Shown one piece after another: positions 34,696-44,415 of a DNA stretch of 64,000 nucleotides; positions within the stretch are counted from its first letter, which is position 1; each line of letters starts with the position of its first letter. A model generated the notes under the pieces. That model saw nothing but the letters and a program-made list of their open reading frames with translations. It made no database searches and was not told the origin of the DNA. Source of the DNA: CAZYFH01 sp965249175 (GTDB lineage: Bacteria; Acidobacteriota; Vicinamibacteria; Vicinamibacterales; UBA8438). The position numbers and the translations under genes were made by a program. The stretch covers positions 6,138,001-6,202,000 of the forward strand of contig OZ252227.1 of assembly GCA_965249175.1 (NCBI GenBank). Direction: 5' to 3'.

Positions 34696-34822
34696 CTGCA
34701 AGACCCAGCAGTGAACTCTGGGTTTAGTCTGGTCGGCGATCGATCGCCCCGTGCTACGATTCGGATGACTGGCGGCGTGGCGCCGCCGGAACGGAGACCC
34801 CGGCACGGAGGCTTCGGGGAGC

Positions 34823-37800
34823 GTGGCACTCGAGAATCCACCAGCGACCGATCCATCCCCGCCCGTAACCTCGGTCGCGATCCTTTCTGCTCCCGACGCC
34901 TCGACCCGTCTGGACGCCGCGCGAGCCTTCCTCGAGCCACACGCGGCGGGGCACGAGCTGCTGCTCGTCGGCGAGACGCGTGAAGCGGCCGACGATCTCG
35001 CGCACGAGATCGCGGGACGTCTCGGGGCGACCTTCGGACTTCATCGATTCAGCGTGCGGCAGCTTGCGGCCCGGATCGCAGCCGTTGATCTTGCTCGGGC
35101 CGGGTCCGCGCCGGCCACCCCGCTCGGGGTGGAGGCGGTCGCGACGCGCGCCGCGTTCGAAGAGATCGAGCGTGACGCACTCGACTATCTTCGTCCGATC
35201 GCGCGCCTCCGCACGTTTGGGCGTACGCTCGCCGCGACGCTCCGCGACCTTCGGCACGCCGAGGTGCCGGTGGCGCAGGTGAGCCGTCTCGAGTCAGTTG
35301 GACGTGACCTCGGTGTGCTGGCCGCGGGTTACGCACAGCAGCTCGACCAGGCTCGGCTCGTCGATGCGCCGATGCTGTATCGGGTGGCTGCGGCCGCCGC
35401 GGCGCGCGGGGTCGCCCGACCTCCACTCGGTGTCCCCACGGTGCTCCTCGACGTGGCGGTCGCTGACGACGCGACGCTGGCGCTGATCGCATCGGTCGCG
35501 GCCCGTGCCCCGCGGGTCCTGGCCACCGTGCCGTCTGGTGACGACCGCACGCTGGCCGCGCTCCGGCGCCTACCGGGTGCCACGGACGCCGTGGCCGCAG
35601 ACGATGGGGCCGCAGACGGCGGCACCACGGGCCGCGCGCTCGGACGCGTGCGCCGATACCTGTTCACGGCTGACGACCCGCGGGCGATCGACGACGCGAA
35701 CGCAGCACCTGAAGTCACCTTCCGCTCGGCTCCCGGCGAGGAACGGGAGTGCGTCGAGATCGCGCGGACGATGCTGCAGGAGTCGGCACGGGGGGTGAGC
35801 TTCGATCGGATGGCTGTGCTGCTCCGGTCGCCGCGCGTCTACGGTGGCCTGCTCGAGACGGCGTTGAAACGAGCGGGGATCGACGCCTGGTTCGCGAAAG
35901 GTACGCACACACCTGACCCGGCGGGGCGCGCCTTCCTCGCCTTGCTCGCCTGTGCCGCAGAACGGCTCTCGGCGCGCCGGTTCTCCGAGTACCTGTCGCT
36001 CGGCCAGGTGCCTCGGCTCGACGACGACGGCGCGCCCCCGGTCGACCGCGGACGATGGGTGGCGCCCGATAGCGTCGCCGAGGTGGTGCCGGTGCCCGCG
36101 CTCCCCGCGCAGCTCTCGCTGCTGGCTCTGCTCGAAGCCGAGGACGCCTCGCCCGGTGAGCCGACGGATGCCGATGCCAATGCCGTGGACGGCGACGCGT
36201 CGCCCGTCGTGGCCGGCACGCTGCGCGCGCCGTGGCGCTGGGATCGCCTCCTCGTCGAGTCCGCGGTGATTGGCGGGCAAGCGCGATGGGCGCGACGGTT
36301 GACCGGTCTCGCGCGCGAGCTGGAGTTGAAGCGCGCGGAGCATGCGGCGGACGATCCCGACTCCTCGCGCGTGCGCGGAATCGATGACGACCTGCGCAAC
36401 CTCGAACATCTGCGACGGTTTGCGTTGCCGGTGATCGGTCGGCTGGCCGCGTTGCCCGCCGAGGCTTCGTGGGGTCAGTGGCTGGATCTCCTCGATGACC
36501 TGGCGCCGATGGTGCTCGAGGACCCGGATCGTGTGCTCGCGGTGCTCGCCGAGCTTCGTCCGATGGCCCGTGTGGGTCCGGTGCCACTGCTGGAGGTGCA
36601 GGACGTCCTCGCGGAGCGGCTGACCGAGCTGCAGGCCGAGCCACCGCGCCGGCGGTTTGGCCGGGTCTTCGTCGCCGCACCGGAACATGTGCGAGGCCGT
36701 CGGTTCACGGTCGTGTTCATTCCGGGTCTTGCCGAGCGCGTCTTTCCGCAGAAGCTCCGCCAAGACCCGTTGTTGCTCGATGAGCACCGTGCCAGCCTCA
36801 ACGCCGGCGCGGACGCGGCACGTCTCGGTTTGCCGGATCAGCATGACCGCAACGCCCACGAGAAGCTGTTGCTGCGTCTGGCCGTGGGCGCCGCCACCGA
36901 CCGTGTCCACCTGTCCTACCCGCGTCTCCAAGCTAGCGACGGGCGCCCACGGGTCCCGTCCTTCTACGCGCTGGACGTCGAGCGCGCCCGCCGTGGGGTC
37001 ATGCCGAGTTTTCAGGCGGTCGAGGAACGGGCGTTTCTCCAGGCGGGCGCGCGGCTTGCCTGGCCGGCGCCGGCGGACGCGGCGCTCGCCATCGACGATG
37101 CCGAACACGACCTGGCGATCCTCGGTCCACTGTTGCACCGGACGGTCACGCCCGAGATCGCCGGTCGTGCTCGATACCTGCTGACTCTGGACCACGGGCT
37201 GCGGCGGTCGCTCCTCACGCGATGGGCGCGCTGGAAGCGACCGTGGTCGAAATACGACGGGCTTTACGACCTCGATGCCGGCACGATCTCTATGCTCGCC
37301 GCGCACCGCCTCGACGCGCGTCCGTACTCCGTCTCGTCGCTGCAACGGTTCGCGACGTGTCCGTACCAGTTCCTGCTCGGCGCGCTGTATCGTCTCCAAC
37401 CACGCCAGGATGTCGAGCCGCTCGAAAAGCTAGACCCGCTGACCCGGGGCCGTATGGTCCACGAAGTGCAGGCCGAGCTCATGCGCGAGCTGAAGCGCCG
37501 CGAGGCACTACCGGTGACGGTGGCACGGATCCCCGATGCCGAAGCGGTGCTCGATGAGGTCCTCGACCGGGTGGCGGCCGCCTACGCGGAACAGCTCGCG
37601 CCGGCCATCGATCGGGTGTGGCGGGACGAGATCGAGGCGGTGCGCGCCGATCTCAAAGGATGGATCCACCACGTAGCGAACGAAGACAGCGAGTGGATCC
37701 CCATTCGCGCGGAGTTCGGATTTGGCTTCGCGCCGGGGGGCGGCCGGGATCCCGAGAGCGTGCCGGAACCGGTGACCCTCGACGGGCGGTGGCAGTTGCA

Positions 37801-38251
37801 CGGTGTCGTCGATCTCATCGAAGCAAAGGCGGGGCCAACGCCCCACGGCGAGCTCCGGGTCACCGACCACAAGACCGGGAGGAACCGAACGCGCGAGCGG
37901 ATGGTGGTTGGACGCGGTGAAGTGCTGCAACCCGTGCTGTACGGCTTGTCCGTCGAGCAGGCCATCGGTCGCGTGGTTGGCGAGTCGCAGCTGTTCTTCT
38001 GTACCTCGACCGGCGCCTTCGCGCGCCGGTCCGTGTCGCTCGGCGAGCGCGAGCGCCGATCCGGCATCGAAGTGCTGGAGATCATCGATCGGGCGGTGGC
38101 GGGAGGCACGTTCCTGCCGGCGCCACGCGAAGGCGCGTGCCGATGGTGTGACTACCGTGAGGTGTGCGGTCCGTGGGAGGAGCGGCGGGCGCGCTACGTA
38201 AAGGACGACACCAAGCTCGTCGATCTCTTCGCCCTCCGCGGTTTGCCATGA
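34823..38251 (+). CDS. addB: AddB-like helicase-nuclease subunit with Fe-S PD-(D/E)XK nuclease
   Basis: Large subunit of an AddAB-type double-strand-break resection enzyme, 1142 residues from the GTG at 34823. The N-terminal region is helicase-like, but I see no Walker A P-loop. The middle has AdnA/AddB-like blocks (RFGRVFVAAPEHVRGRRFTVVFIPGLAERVFPQ). The C-terminal nuclease carries the Fe-S ligands C846 (FATCPYQFLLGALYRL), C1106, C1109 and C1115 (CRWCDYREVC), and ELRVTDHKTGRNR as the catalytic part. It overlaps addA by 4 nt (ATGA). The gene starts about 60 nt after a TG-C-TACGAT promoter-like element. Confidence 0.88.
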   Translation: MALENPPATDPSPPVTSVAILSAPDASTRLDAARAFLEPHAAGHELLLVGETREAADDLAHEIAGRLGATFGLHRFSVRQLAARIAAVDLARAGSAPATPLGVEAVATRAAFEEIERDALDYLRPIARLRTFGRTLAATLRDLRHAEVPVAQVSRLESVGRDLGVLAAGYAQQLDQARLVDAPMLYRVAAAAAARGVARPPLGVPTVLLDVAVADDATLALIASVAARAPRVLATVPSGDDRTLAALRRLPGATDAVAADDGAADGGTTGRALGRVRRYLFTADDPRAIDDANAAPEVTFRSAPGEERECVEIARTMLQESARGVSFDRMAVLLRSPRVYGGLLETALKRAGIDAWFAKGTHTPDPAGRAFLALLACAAERLSARRFSEYLSLGQVPRLDDDGAPPVDRGRWVAPDSVAEVVPVPALPAQLSLLALLEAEDASPGEPTDADANAVDGDASPVVAGTLRAPWRWDRLLVESAVIGGQARWARRLTGLARELELKRAEHAADDPDSSRVRGIDDDLRNLEHLRRFALPVIGRLAALPAEASWGQWLDLLDDLAPMVLEDPDRVLAVLAELRPMARVGPVPLLEVQDVLAERLTELQAEPPRRRFGRVFVAAPEHVRGRRFTVVFIPGLAERVFPQKLRQDPLLLDEHRASLNAGADAARLGLPDQHDRNAHEKLLLRLAVGAATDRVHLSYPRLQASDGRPRVPSFYALDVERARRGVMPSFQAVEERAFLQAGARLAWPAPADAALAIDDAEHDLAILGPLLHRTVTPEIAGRARYLLTLDHGLRRSLLTRWARWKRPWSKYDGLYDLDAGTISMLAAHRLDARPYSVSSLQRFATCPYQFLLGALYRLQPRQDVEPLEKLDPLTRGRMVHEVQAELMRELKRREALPVTVARIPDAEAVLDEVLDRVAAAYAEQLAPAIDRVWRDEIEAVRADLKGWIHHVANEDSEWIPIRAEFGFGFAPGGGRDPESVPEPVTLDGRWQLHGVVDLIEAKAGPTPHGELRVTDHKTGRNRTRERMVVGRGEVLQPVLYGLSVEQAIGRVVGESQLFFCTSTGAFARRSVSLGERERRSGIEVLEIIDRAVAGGTFLPAPREGACRWCDYREVCGPWEERRARYVKDDTKLVDLFALRGLP

Positions 38252-41200
38252 CAATGACACGGCGTCCGACACCGCTAGTCGATGCCGAGGCCCGCGATCG
38301 CATCCGCACCGCGCTCGACGACTCGCTCATCGTCGAAGCCGCGGCCGGGACCGGCAAGACCAGTGAGCTCGTCGCGCGCATCGTCAACGTGCTCGCGTCA
38401 GGCACCGCGCGGGTCGACGAGATCCTCGCCGTCACGTTCACCGAGAAAGCGGCCGGCGAGCTGAAGCTCCGGTTGCGTGAGGAGCTCGAGCGCGCACGTC
38501 AGACGCCGGATGGCATCGGTGGGGGCGGTGGCGCCGACGGGCATCTGGAAACGCGCTCGCGTCAGCTGGAACACGCGATCGCGCATCTCGAGGAAGCCCA
38601 GGTCAGCACCATCCACGGGTTTTGCGCCGATCTCCTGCACGAACGGCCGGTCGAGGCCGGCGTCGATCCGCGCTTCGGGATCCTGGCGGAGCCCGAGGCG
38701 CGCCGGCTCTTTGCCCAGGGATTCGACCTCTGGTTTCAGGACGTCCTCGCGGATCCGTCCGAAGGGGTCCGGCGCGCGCTGCGCCGCCGCAAGACGCCGT
38801 TCCGCTTTGACGAGCCCGACGCAGCGACCGACAGTCCCACGGACAGATTGCGTCGCGCTGCATGGCAGCTTGCCGAATGGCGTGATTTCACTGCTCAGTG
38901 GCGCCGCGAGGAGTTCCCGCGCGAGGCGGTGATCGATCAGATCGTGGCCCATGTCAAGGAGTTCGCCGATCTCACCGACCAGGCTGGCAATCGAAAATAC
39001 GATCGCCTCTTCCACGACACGCAGCCCGCGCGATTGGTGGCCCAAACCATAAAGACGACCGACGCCGTCCGGCCTCGGCGTCGCGACTACGACGGGATCG
39101 AGGCGTTGCTCGTCGAGCTTGCGGCCAACCGCACATTCACGAAACCCCGTCGGGGCGCCGGCGCGGACTATGCCGACGGCGTGGCGCGTTCGCATGTCGT
39201 CGAACGGCACACCAAGGTGGTCGAGATGCTGCGGCGGTTCACCAAGGTCGCCGACGCGGATCTCGCCGCCCTGCTGCAACAGGAGCTACAGGCGGTCATC
39301 GAGCGGTATGGGGCGCTGAAATCCGACGCCGGCTATCTGGATTTTGTCGACCTTCTCCTCAAAGCACGCGACCTCCTCACGCGCCATGACAGCGTTCGCC
39401 ACGCCGCCCAGCAACGGTTCGCACGGGTGTTTGTCGACGAGTTCCAGGACACCGATCCGCTGCAGGCGGAGATCGTCCTCTTGCTCTCAGCGAACGACCC
39501 GGATGAGCGTGAGTGGCGGCGCGTGACCCCGGCGCCGGGCAAGCTGTTCATCGTCGGGGATCCCAAGCAGTCGATCTACCGGTTTCGCCGGGCTGACGTT
39601 GGGATCTATGAAGAGGTCAAGGGGCAGTTGGAGCGCGCCGGTGTCACCGCGGTCGAGCTCACAACCAGCTTCCGAGCCGTGCCAGCGATCCAGCGGCTGG
39701 TCAACGGGTCGTTTGCGCCGGTCATGCGCGCGACCCGTGCCGGCGGTGGACCGCGCGCGGCGTATGTGCCGCTGTCGCCGCACCGCGATGATGTGGAGAC
39801 GCAGCCGTCCGTCGTGGCGTTGCCGGTGCCGCGTCCGTATGGCCACTACCGCGTCGCCGCCAAGGCCATCGACACCTCCGTCCCCCACGCCGTCGGCGCG
39901 TTCATCGATTGGTTGGTGCGCCACAGCGGCTGGACCATCACCCAACGGCGATCGGACGCTGGAGACGATGGCCCGGAGACGGGCCGCGTGCCGATCGAAG
40001 CCCGGCATATCTGCGTGCTGTTCCGGCGCTTCGAGAGCTTCGGCGGCGATGTGACCCGCGCCTACGTCAATGCACTCGAGGCGCGCGGTATCCGCCACCT
40101 GCTGGTCGGCGGGCGGACGTTTCATGAACGCGAGGAGGTCTCGACGGTTCGCGCGGCGCTTGCCGCCGTCGAATGGCCCGACGACGAGCTGTCGGTGTTC
40201 GCGACACTGCGTGGGTCGCTCTTCGCGGTCGACGACGAGACCCTCTTTGTCTATCGCCAACGGTTCGGACGACTCCATCCTTTCCGTGTCGCGAGAGCGT
40301 TGACTGGCGACGACGGCGCCGGCGACGACCGATTGCTCCCAGTGACCGACGCGCTCGAGTTGCTGCAGCGCTTGCATCGCCGTCGCAACCACGTCCCGGT
40401 CGCCGAGACGATCGGGCGGCTGCTCGAGGCGACTCGCGCGCACGCGGGTTTCGTGATGCGCCCCGCGGGCGAGCAGGCGCTGGCCAACGTGCTCCAGATC
40501 GCGGAGATGGCCCGGCGTTACGAGGCCGGCGGCGGACTCTCGTTCCGCGGCTTCGTCGAGTATCTCCGGGACGAGGCGGCCGCGAGGCAGGCTGGTGAGG
40601 CGCCGATCCTCGAGGAGGGGAGCGACGGCGTGCGGATCATGACCGTGCACCGCGCGAAGGGACTCGAGTTCCCGGTTGTGGTGCTGGCGGACCCGACGTG
40701 CAAGCTTCATCGCATGACCGCCAGCCGCTTCGTCGACGCGGAGAGCGGGTTGTGCGCGTTGCAGCTGGCGGGGTGGTCGCCGCTCGATCTGCTGGACCAC
40801 GAGCCTCAGGAAGTCGACCGTGACAGGGAGGAAGGCATCCGCCTGGCGTATGTCGCCGCGACACGCGCGCGCGACCTGCTGGTTGTGCCCGCGGTCGGGG
40901 ATGGGCCGCACGAGGGTGGGTGGCTGAGCCCACTGCACCCGGGGCTCTACCCACCGACGGCGACGCGCCGCGCGCCCGAGCTCGCCCCGGGGTGTCCGCG
41001 ATTCGGTCTCGATTCGGTGCTCGAGCGGCCGGATGGGGATCCAGCCGGCAACGAGACGGTCGCACCTGGCTTGCACACGATGGCCACATCCGCATCGGCG
41101 GATGGACAGGGCGCGAGCGTGGAGCGCGGCAAGATCGTGCCGTTCCCCGGCACGACGCCCGCGCCCTCCAGTGCCGAGGCTTTCGCTGAAACCTACGGCG

Positions 41201-41931
41201 TCGTGTGGTGGGATCCCGCGCAGCTGACGCTCGACGTCGATGCCCGGTTCGGGATCCGGCAGGAGGAGCTGCTCTCGAAGAACACGCCGCCCGAGGTCGT
41301 CGAGGAGGACCTGCAGCGCTACCGCGGGTGGCGGCGTCGCCGCGATGAAGCGATCGCGCGCGGGGCGCGGGCGAGCCTCGTCGTCGAGACGGCGACCGAG
41401 CGTGCGCGGGCCGCAATCGGCGGCCGCGACGCGTCTCCGCCGGTCGAGATCATCGAGCTTCCGATCGATTCGGCGCGACCGACTGGCGCGCGGTTCGGCT
41501 CGGTGGTGCATGCGGTCCTGGCAAGCGCGCCGCTGGATCTGCCCGCGGCGTCCGCACCGCTCGACGAGTTGGCGATGCTCCATGGGCGCATCCTCGGGGC
41601 GCCGGCGGGCGAGATGGCCGCGGCGTCAGCAATTGCGCGCGCGACACTCGACCACCCGCTGCTGGCGCGCGCGCGCGCCGCCGCCACACGGGGCGACTGC
41701 CGGCGCGAGGCGCCGGTCACGATGCGAGGCGACGACGGCACGCTGGTGGAAGGGATCATCGATCTCGCGTTTCGTGAATCCGCCGGCTGGACGGTCGTCG
41801 ACTACAAGACCGATGCAGAGCTGGCCGGAACCGACGCCCTCGAGATCTACCGGCAGCAGGTGGCGCTGTATGCAGCGATGATCGCCCGGGCCACGGGAGA
41901 AACCGTGACACCCATCCTGATGCGGGTGTGA
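38248..41931 (+). CDS. addA: AddA-like UvrD-family helicase-nuclease
   Basis: Motor and nuclease subunit, 1227 residues from the ATG at 38248, which overlaps the addB stop. UvrD motifs are Walker A AAAGTGKTS (31-39), LAVTFTEKAAGELKLRLRE, motif II VFVDEFQDTDPLQ, VGDPKQSIYRFRRAD, and IMTVHRAKGLEFPVVVLAD and YVAATRARDLLVVP. The C-terminal PD-(D/E)XK nuclease has GTLVEGIIDLAF, TVVDYKTD and QVALYAAMI. It degrades and resects DNA ends to start recombination with RecA. Six frames of high-GC shadow ORFs overlap it but show no families. Confidence 0.95.
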   Translation: MTMTRRPTPLVDAEARDRIRTALDDSLIVEAAAGTGKTSELVARIVNVLASGTARVDEILAVTFTEKAAGELKLRLREELERARQTPDGIGGGGGADGHLETRSRQLEHAIAHLEEAQVSTIHGFCADLLHERPVEAGVDPRFGILAEPEARRLFAQGFDLWFQDVLADPSEGVRRALRRRKTPFRFDEPDAATDSPTDRLRRAAWQLAEWRDFTAQWRREEFPREAVIDQIVAHVKEFADLTDQAGNRKYDRLFHDTQPARLVAQTIKTTDAVRPRRRDYDGIEALLVELAANRTFTKPRRGAGADYADGVARSHVVERHTKVVEMLRRFTKVADADLAALLQQELQAVIERYGALKSDAGYLDFVDLLLKARDLLTRHDSVRHAAQQRFARVFVDEFQDTDPLQAEIVLLLSANDPDEREWRRVTPAPGKLFIVGDPKQSIYRFRRADVGIYEEVKGQLERAGVTAVELTTSFRAVPAIQRLVNGSFAPVMRATRAGGGPRAAYVPLSPHRDDVETQPSVVALPVPRPYGHYRVAAKAIDTSVPHAVGAFIDWLVRHSGWTITQRRSDAGDDGPETGRVPIEARHICVLFRRFESFGGDVTRAYVNALEARGIRHLLVGGRTFHEREEVSTVRAALAAVEWPDDELSVFATLRGSLFAVDDETLFVYRQRFGRLHPFRVARALTGDDGAGDDRLLPVTDALELLQRLHRRRNHVPVAETIGRLLEATRAHAGFVMRPAGEQALANVLQIAEMARRYEAGGGLSFRGFVEYLRDEAAARQAGEAPILEEGSDGVRIMTVHRAKGLEFPVVVLADPTCKLHRMTASRFVDAESGLCALQLAGWSPLDLLDHEPQEVDRDREEGIRLAYVAATRARDLLVVPAVGDGPHEGGWLSPLHPGLYPPTATRRAPELAPGCPRFGLDSVLERPDGDPAGNETVAPGLHTMATSASADGQGASVERGKIVPFPGTTPAPSSAEAFAETYGVVWWDPAQLTLDVDARFGIRQEELLSKNTPPEVVEEDLQRYRGWRRRRDEAIARGARASLVVETATERARAAIGGRDASPPVEIIELPIDSARPTGARFGSVVHAVLASAPLDLPAASAPLDELAMLHGRILGAPAGEMAAASAIARATLDHPLLARARAAATRGDCRREAPVTMRGDDGTLVEGIIDLAFRESAGWTVVDYKTDAELAGTDALEIYRQQVALYAAMIARATGETVTPILMRV

Positions 41932-41944
41932 CACGAAGGCCCGC

Positions 41945-42153
41945 GTGAGCCGCCGGCGCTGGTGCGCGTCTGGCAGGAATGCATCAGTGACCCGCCGGCG
42001 CTGGTGCGCGTCTGGCAGGAATGCATCAGTGACCCGCCGGCGCTGGTGCGCGTCTGGCAGGAATGCATCAGTGACCCGCCGGCGCTGGTGCGCGTCTGGC
42101 AGGAATGCATCAGTGACCCGCCGGCGCTGGTGCCCGTGTGGCAGAATGCCTCA
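41945..42153 (+). repeat. 42-bp tandem repeat, five copies, spanning the leader of the glutaminyl cyclase gene
   Basis: Four 42-bp units (41945-41986, 41987-42028, 42029-42070, 42071-42112) are nearly identical, and the fifth (42113-42153) is diverged and 41 bp. Each holds an AGGAATGCATCAGTG block, like a ribosome site followed by GTG, and the fifth leads straight into the GTG at 42154. The unit is 14 codons and is open in the downstream frame. Confidence 0.92.
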
Positions 42154-43050
42154 GTGACCCGGAGGAGCACGAAGCGGACCCGTGCGGACTCGCGGCCACG
42201 GCGCGCGCCGGGTCGCGTCGCCCGGCCACGCGCTACAGCTAAGCGCTGGGCGAGCGTGCCGCTGCTCGCCGCGCTGGCGCTCGCGGCGTTGATCACGAGC
42301 GGGTGGGTGCTCCGCTCGTCCCCCATGACGAGCTCTACAGCGGCCCAACCGGGTGTCGTCGTGCGCTCCCAGCGTGTCCAGGTGCTGCGGACGTTGCCAC
42401 ACGACACCACGGCGTACACCCAGGGACTGCTCTGGTGGGACGGCGCACTGTACGAAAGCACCGGTCAGGTCGGACGGTCGGAGCTCCGTCGCATCGATCC
42501 CGCCACCGGTCGCGCGGTGCAGCGCGTGGACATCTCGCGCGCCTACTTTGGCGAGGGTCTCGCCCGCGTGGGTGACCGCCTCATCATGCTCACGTGGCAG
42601 GCTCAACGCGCGTTGGTCCACGACCTGGCCAGTTTCGACCAGCTCGCGACATTCCGCTACCAGGGTGAGGGATGGGGCCTGTGCCACGACGGCACGCGCC
42701 TGATCATGAGCGACGGAACCGACGTGCTTACCTTCCGGGACCCCGAGTCGTTCAACGCCATCGGCCAGGTGCGCGTCACCTTGCGCGGTCGCCCGCTCAT
42801 GCAGCTGAACGAGCTCGAATGCGTCCGCGGCGAGGTATTCGCCAACGTGTGGCAGGAAGACTACCTGGTGCGGATCGATCCGTCGAGCGGACGCGTCACC
42901 CACCAGATCGACGCGGCCGGTCTGCTGAGGCGGTCCGAATCACTCGGTGTGGATGTGCTCAATGGCATCGCGTACGACCCCGACGCCGACACGTTCTACA
43001 TCACGGGCAAGTGGTGGCCCAAGATGTTCGAAGTGCGGTTCGTGGAGTAG
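42154..43050 (+). CDS. Glutaminyl-peptide cyclotransferase (bacterial/plant-type five-bladed propeller)
   Basis: Converts N-terminal Gln of peptides to pyroglutamate. From the GTG at 42154 it has 298 residues: a basic N-terminus, a membrane anchor or signal (VPLLAALALAALITSGWVL, about 32-50), then the propeller. Family landmarks are HDTTAYTQGLLWWDGALYESTGQVGRSELRRID, ISRAYFGEGLARVGDRLIMLTWQ, LNELECVRGEVFANVWQEDYLVRIDP and LNGIAYDPDADTFYITGKWWPKMFEV. The frame is open back to 41962 through the tandem repeat, so a longer product with repeated SDPPALVRVWQECI units is possible. Confidence 0.9.
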   Translation: MTRRSTKRTRADSRPRRAPGRVARPRATAKRWASVPLLAALALAALITSGWVLRSSPMTSSTAAQPGVVVRSQRVQVLRTLPHDTTAYTQGLLWWDGALYESTGQVGRSELRRIDPATGRAVQRVDISRAYFGEGLARVGDRLIMLTWQAQRALVHDLASFDQLATFRYQGEGWGLCHDGTRLIMSDGTDVLTFRDPESFNAIGQVRVTLRGRPLMQLNELECVRGEVFANVWQEDYLVRIDPSSGRVTHQIDAAGLLRRSESLGVDVLNGIAYDPDADTFYITGKWWPKMFEVRFVE

Positions 43051-43063
43051 AGGCGGCCTGCGA

Positions 43064-43082
43064 GGCAAGGCTGAAGCCTGCC
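43064..43082. repeat. GGCTGAAGCC-core palindrome after the glutaminyl cyclase gene
   Basis: GGCAAGGCT and AGCCTGCC pair around GA with one bulged A. It shares the core with the oxidase-operon hairpin at 16698-16719 and lies between convergent genes, so it may act in 3'-end formation for both. Confidence 0.5.
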
Positions 43083-43107
43083 CTACGTACGGCGCACACC
43101 GACTCGC

Positions 43108-44388
43108 CTACCGCCGCGGTGTGGCGGTTCGTGTGCCGCCGCCGCTACTGGCGCCGCCACCGCCTCGATACCCCCCCGAGCTGACGCCACCGCCCGAAGA
43201 GCTGCCGCCCGAGCGACCGGACGCGCCACCCTGCCCGCCGCCGTTCCCACCTCTCCCTGTCGCCTGCCGACCGCCCGCTTGTGAACGAGTGACGCGCGTG
43301 TAGCCACGGCTGGTGATCGCGCGGCCCGACGCCGCGGTCGTGTCGTTACGGAGGAGGATGAAGGGGCTGGCCGCGCCACCGTAGCCGTACAGATACGGGC
43401 TATACCCACTTCGCCAGCGGTTGTAGCCGAGCGGCGTGACGTAGTACGGGTAGAGGTCGTTGTACCAGATCGAGTCGTACCCGCCAAAGCCGCCGCCACC
43501 CCCGCTCGACCAGCCGCCGCCCCGGGACCGAGACTCGACGACGAACTGTTCCGGGTAGGCCAGCGCCACCAGCAGGTCGATCACCTGATGGTCGAGGCCT
43601 GCGTCGTCCAGGGCCACCAGTGTGCCAGCATCGAGCGTGAACCGAGGCTGCATCTCGACGAGCATCGCCTCGACGACGCGCGGTGCCGCCTTCTCCGCCG
43701 CCTCGCGCACGCCCGGCAGGCTGAGTGGTGCGGCGGTCTCGCGTCGCGCCTCGCGGACGACGACCGGGTCGATCTCGGTGTCAAACGCGGAGCCAAGCAG
43801 CTCCTGCCGCTGGTATTCGGTCGCCGGGTTGTATCGCCGGATCTCGAGGTGTTGCTGTCCACCGATGTCGACGAGCTGGATGTCGACCCACGTGGAGGCG
43901 CTCGCCAGCAAGCTGATGCCATCGACCGACCGGGTCGGGCCATCGCCGCACTGAAGCTCGGCGCGGGTAAAGAGTCGCCGGCCGCCGGCGGCCCACTCGC
44001 TGTGTTCCCATCCGGCGCAGTCACCGTCCTCGACGTCCTGGCGGACCCCGTCACCCGCCAGCCCTCGTTCGACGAGCACTTGCCCGTTTGCGACGGCACG
44101 CAGCGTGATGCCGGGACCGCGTTCGGCCGGTGTCAGGCAGACGAAGGTGCGCTCCGGGAACTCGCGCCCCGGCTGCGCCTCGCGATCCACTTGCTCTTCC
44201 CACAGCTGCCAGCAGCCAAGCCAGGCCGTCCAGCGCGCGTCGAGGTTGGCGCTACTCGACGGCGCCACGACGGCGTGAGCCGTCGGCTCTTGCGCCGCCG
44301 CGACCGGCGCCTGGACGAAGACGAAGACCAGCAGCGTCAGTGCCGATGCCACCAGGAAGACACGCCAACCGCTGAATCTGGTACCCAT
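43108..44388 (-). CDS. Exported protein with Gly/Ser-rich C-terminus, unknown function
   Basis: About 426 residues from the ATG at 44388, preceded by GTGGGGGT. A signal peptide (FLVASALTLLVFVFVQAPVAAAQ) is followed by a folded part (about 40-280) with six Cys, including WLGCWQLW, FVCLTP, DGDCAGW and LQCGDG. The C-terminal third is low complexity: GGGWSSGGGGGFGGYDS, a Tyr-rich patch (DLYPYYVTPLGYNRW) and a terminal Gly/Ser/Arg tail. Such tails often mediate surface or matrix interactions. No family recognised. Confidence 0.75.
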   Translation of the reverse strand: MGTRFSGWRVFLVASALTLLVFVFVQAPVAAAQEPTAHAVVAPSSSANLDARWTAWLGCWQLWEEQVDREAQPGREFPERTFVCLTPAERGPGITLRAVANGQVLVERGLAGDGVRQDVEDGDCAGWEHSEWAAGGRRLFTRAELQCGDGPTRSVDGISLLASASTWVDIQLVDIGGQQHLEIRRYNPATEYQRQELLGSAFDTEIDPVVVREARRETAAPLSLPGVREAAEKAAPRVVEAMLVEMQPRFTLDAGTLVALDDAGLDHQVIDLLVALAYPEQFVVESRSRGGGWSSGGGGGFGGYDSIWYNDLYPYYVTPLGYNRWRSGYSPYLYGYGGAASPFILLRNDTTAASGRAITSRGYTRVTRSQAGGRQATGRGGNGGGQGGASGRSGGSSSGGGVSSGGYRGGGGASSGGGTRTATPRR

Positions 44389-44415
44389 TGGTGATACCCC
44401 CACATCCACTATGCG

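Noticed and set aside
41945..42153. Possible small CRISPR array
   Set aside because: The 42-bp units are directly adjacent without variable spacers, the unit is codon-periodic, and no cas gene is near. It is a tandem repeat.
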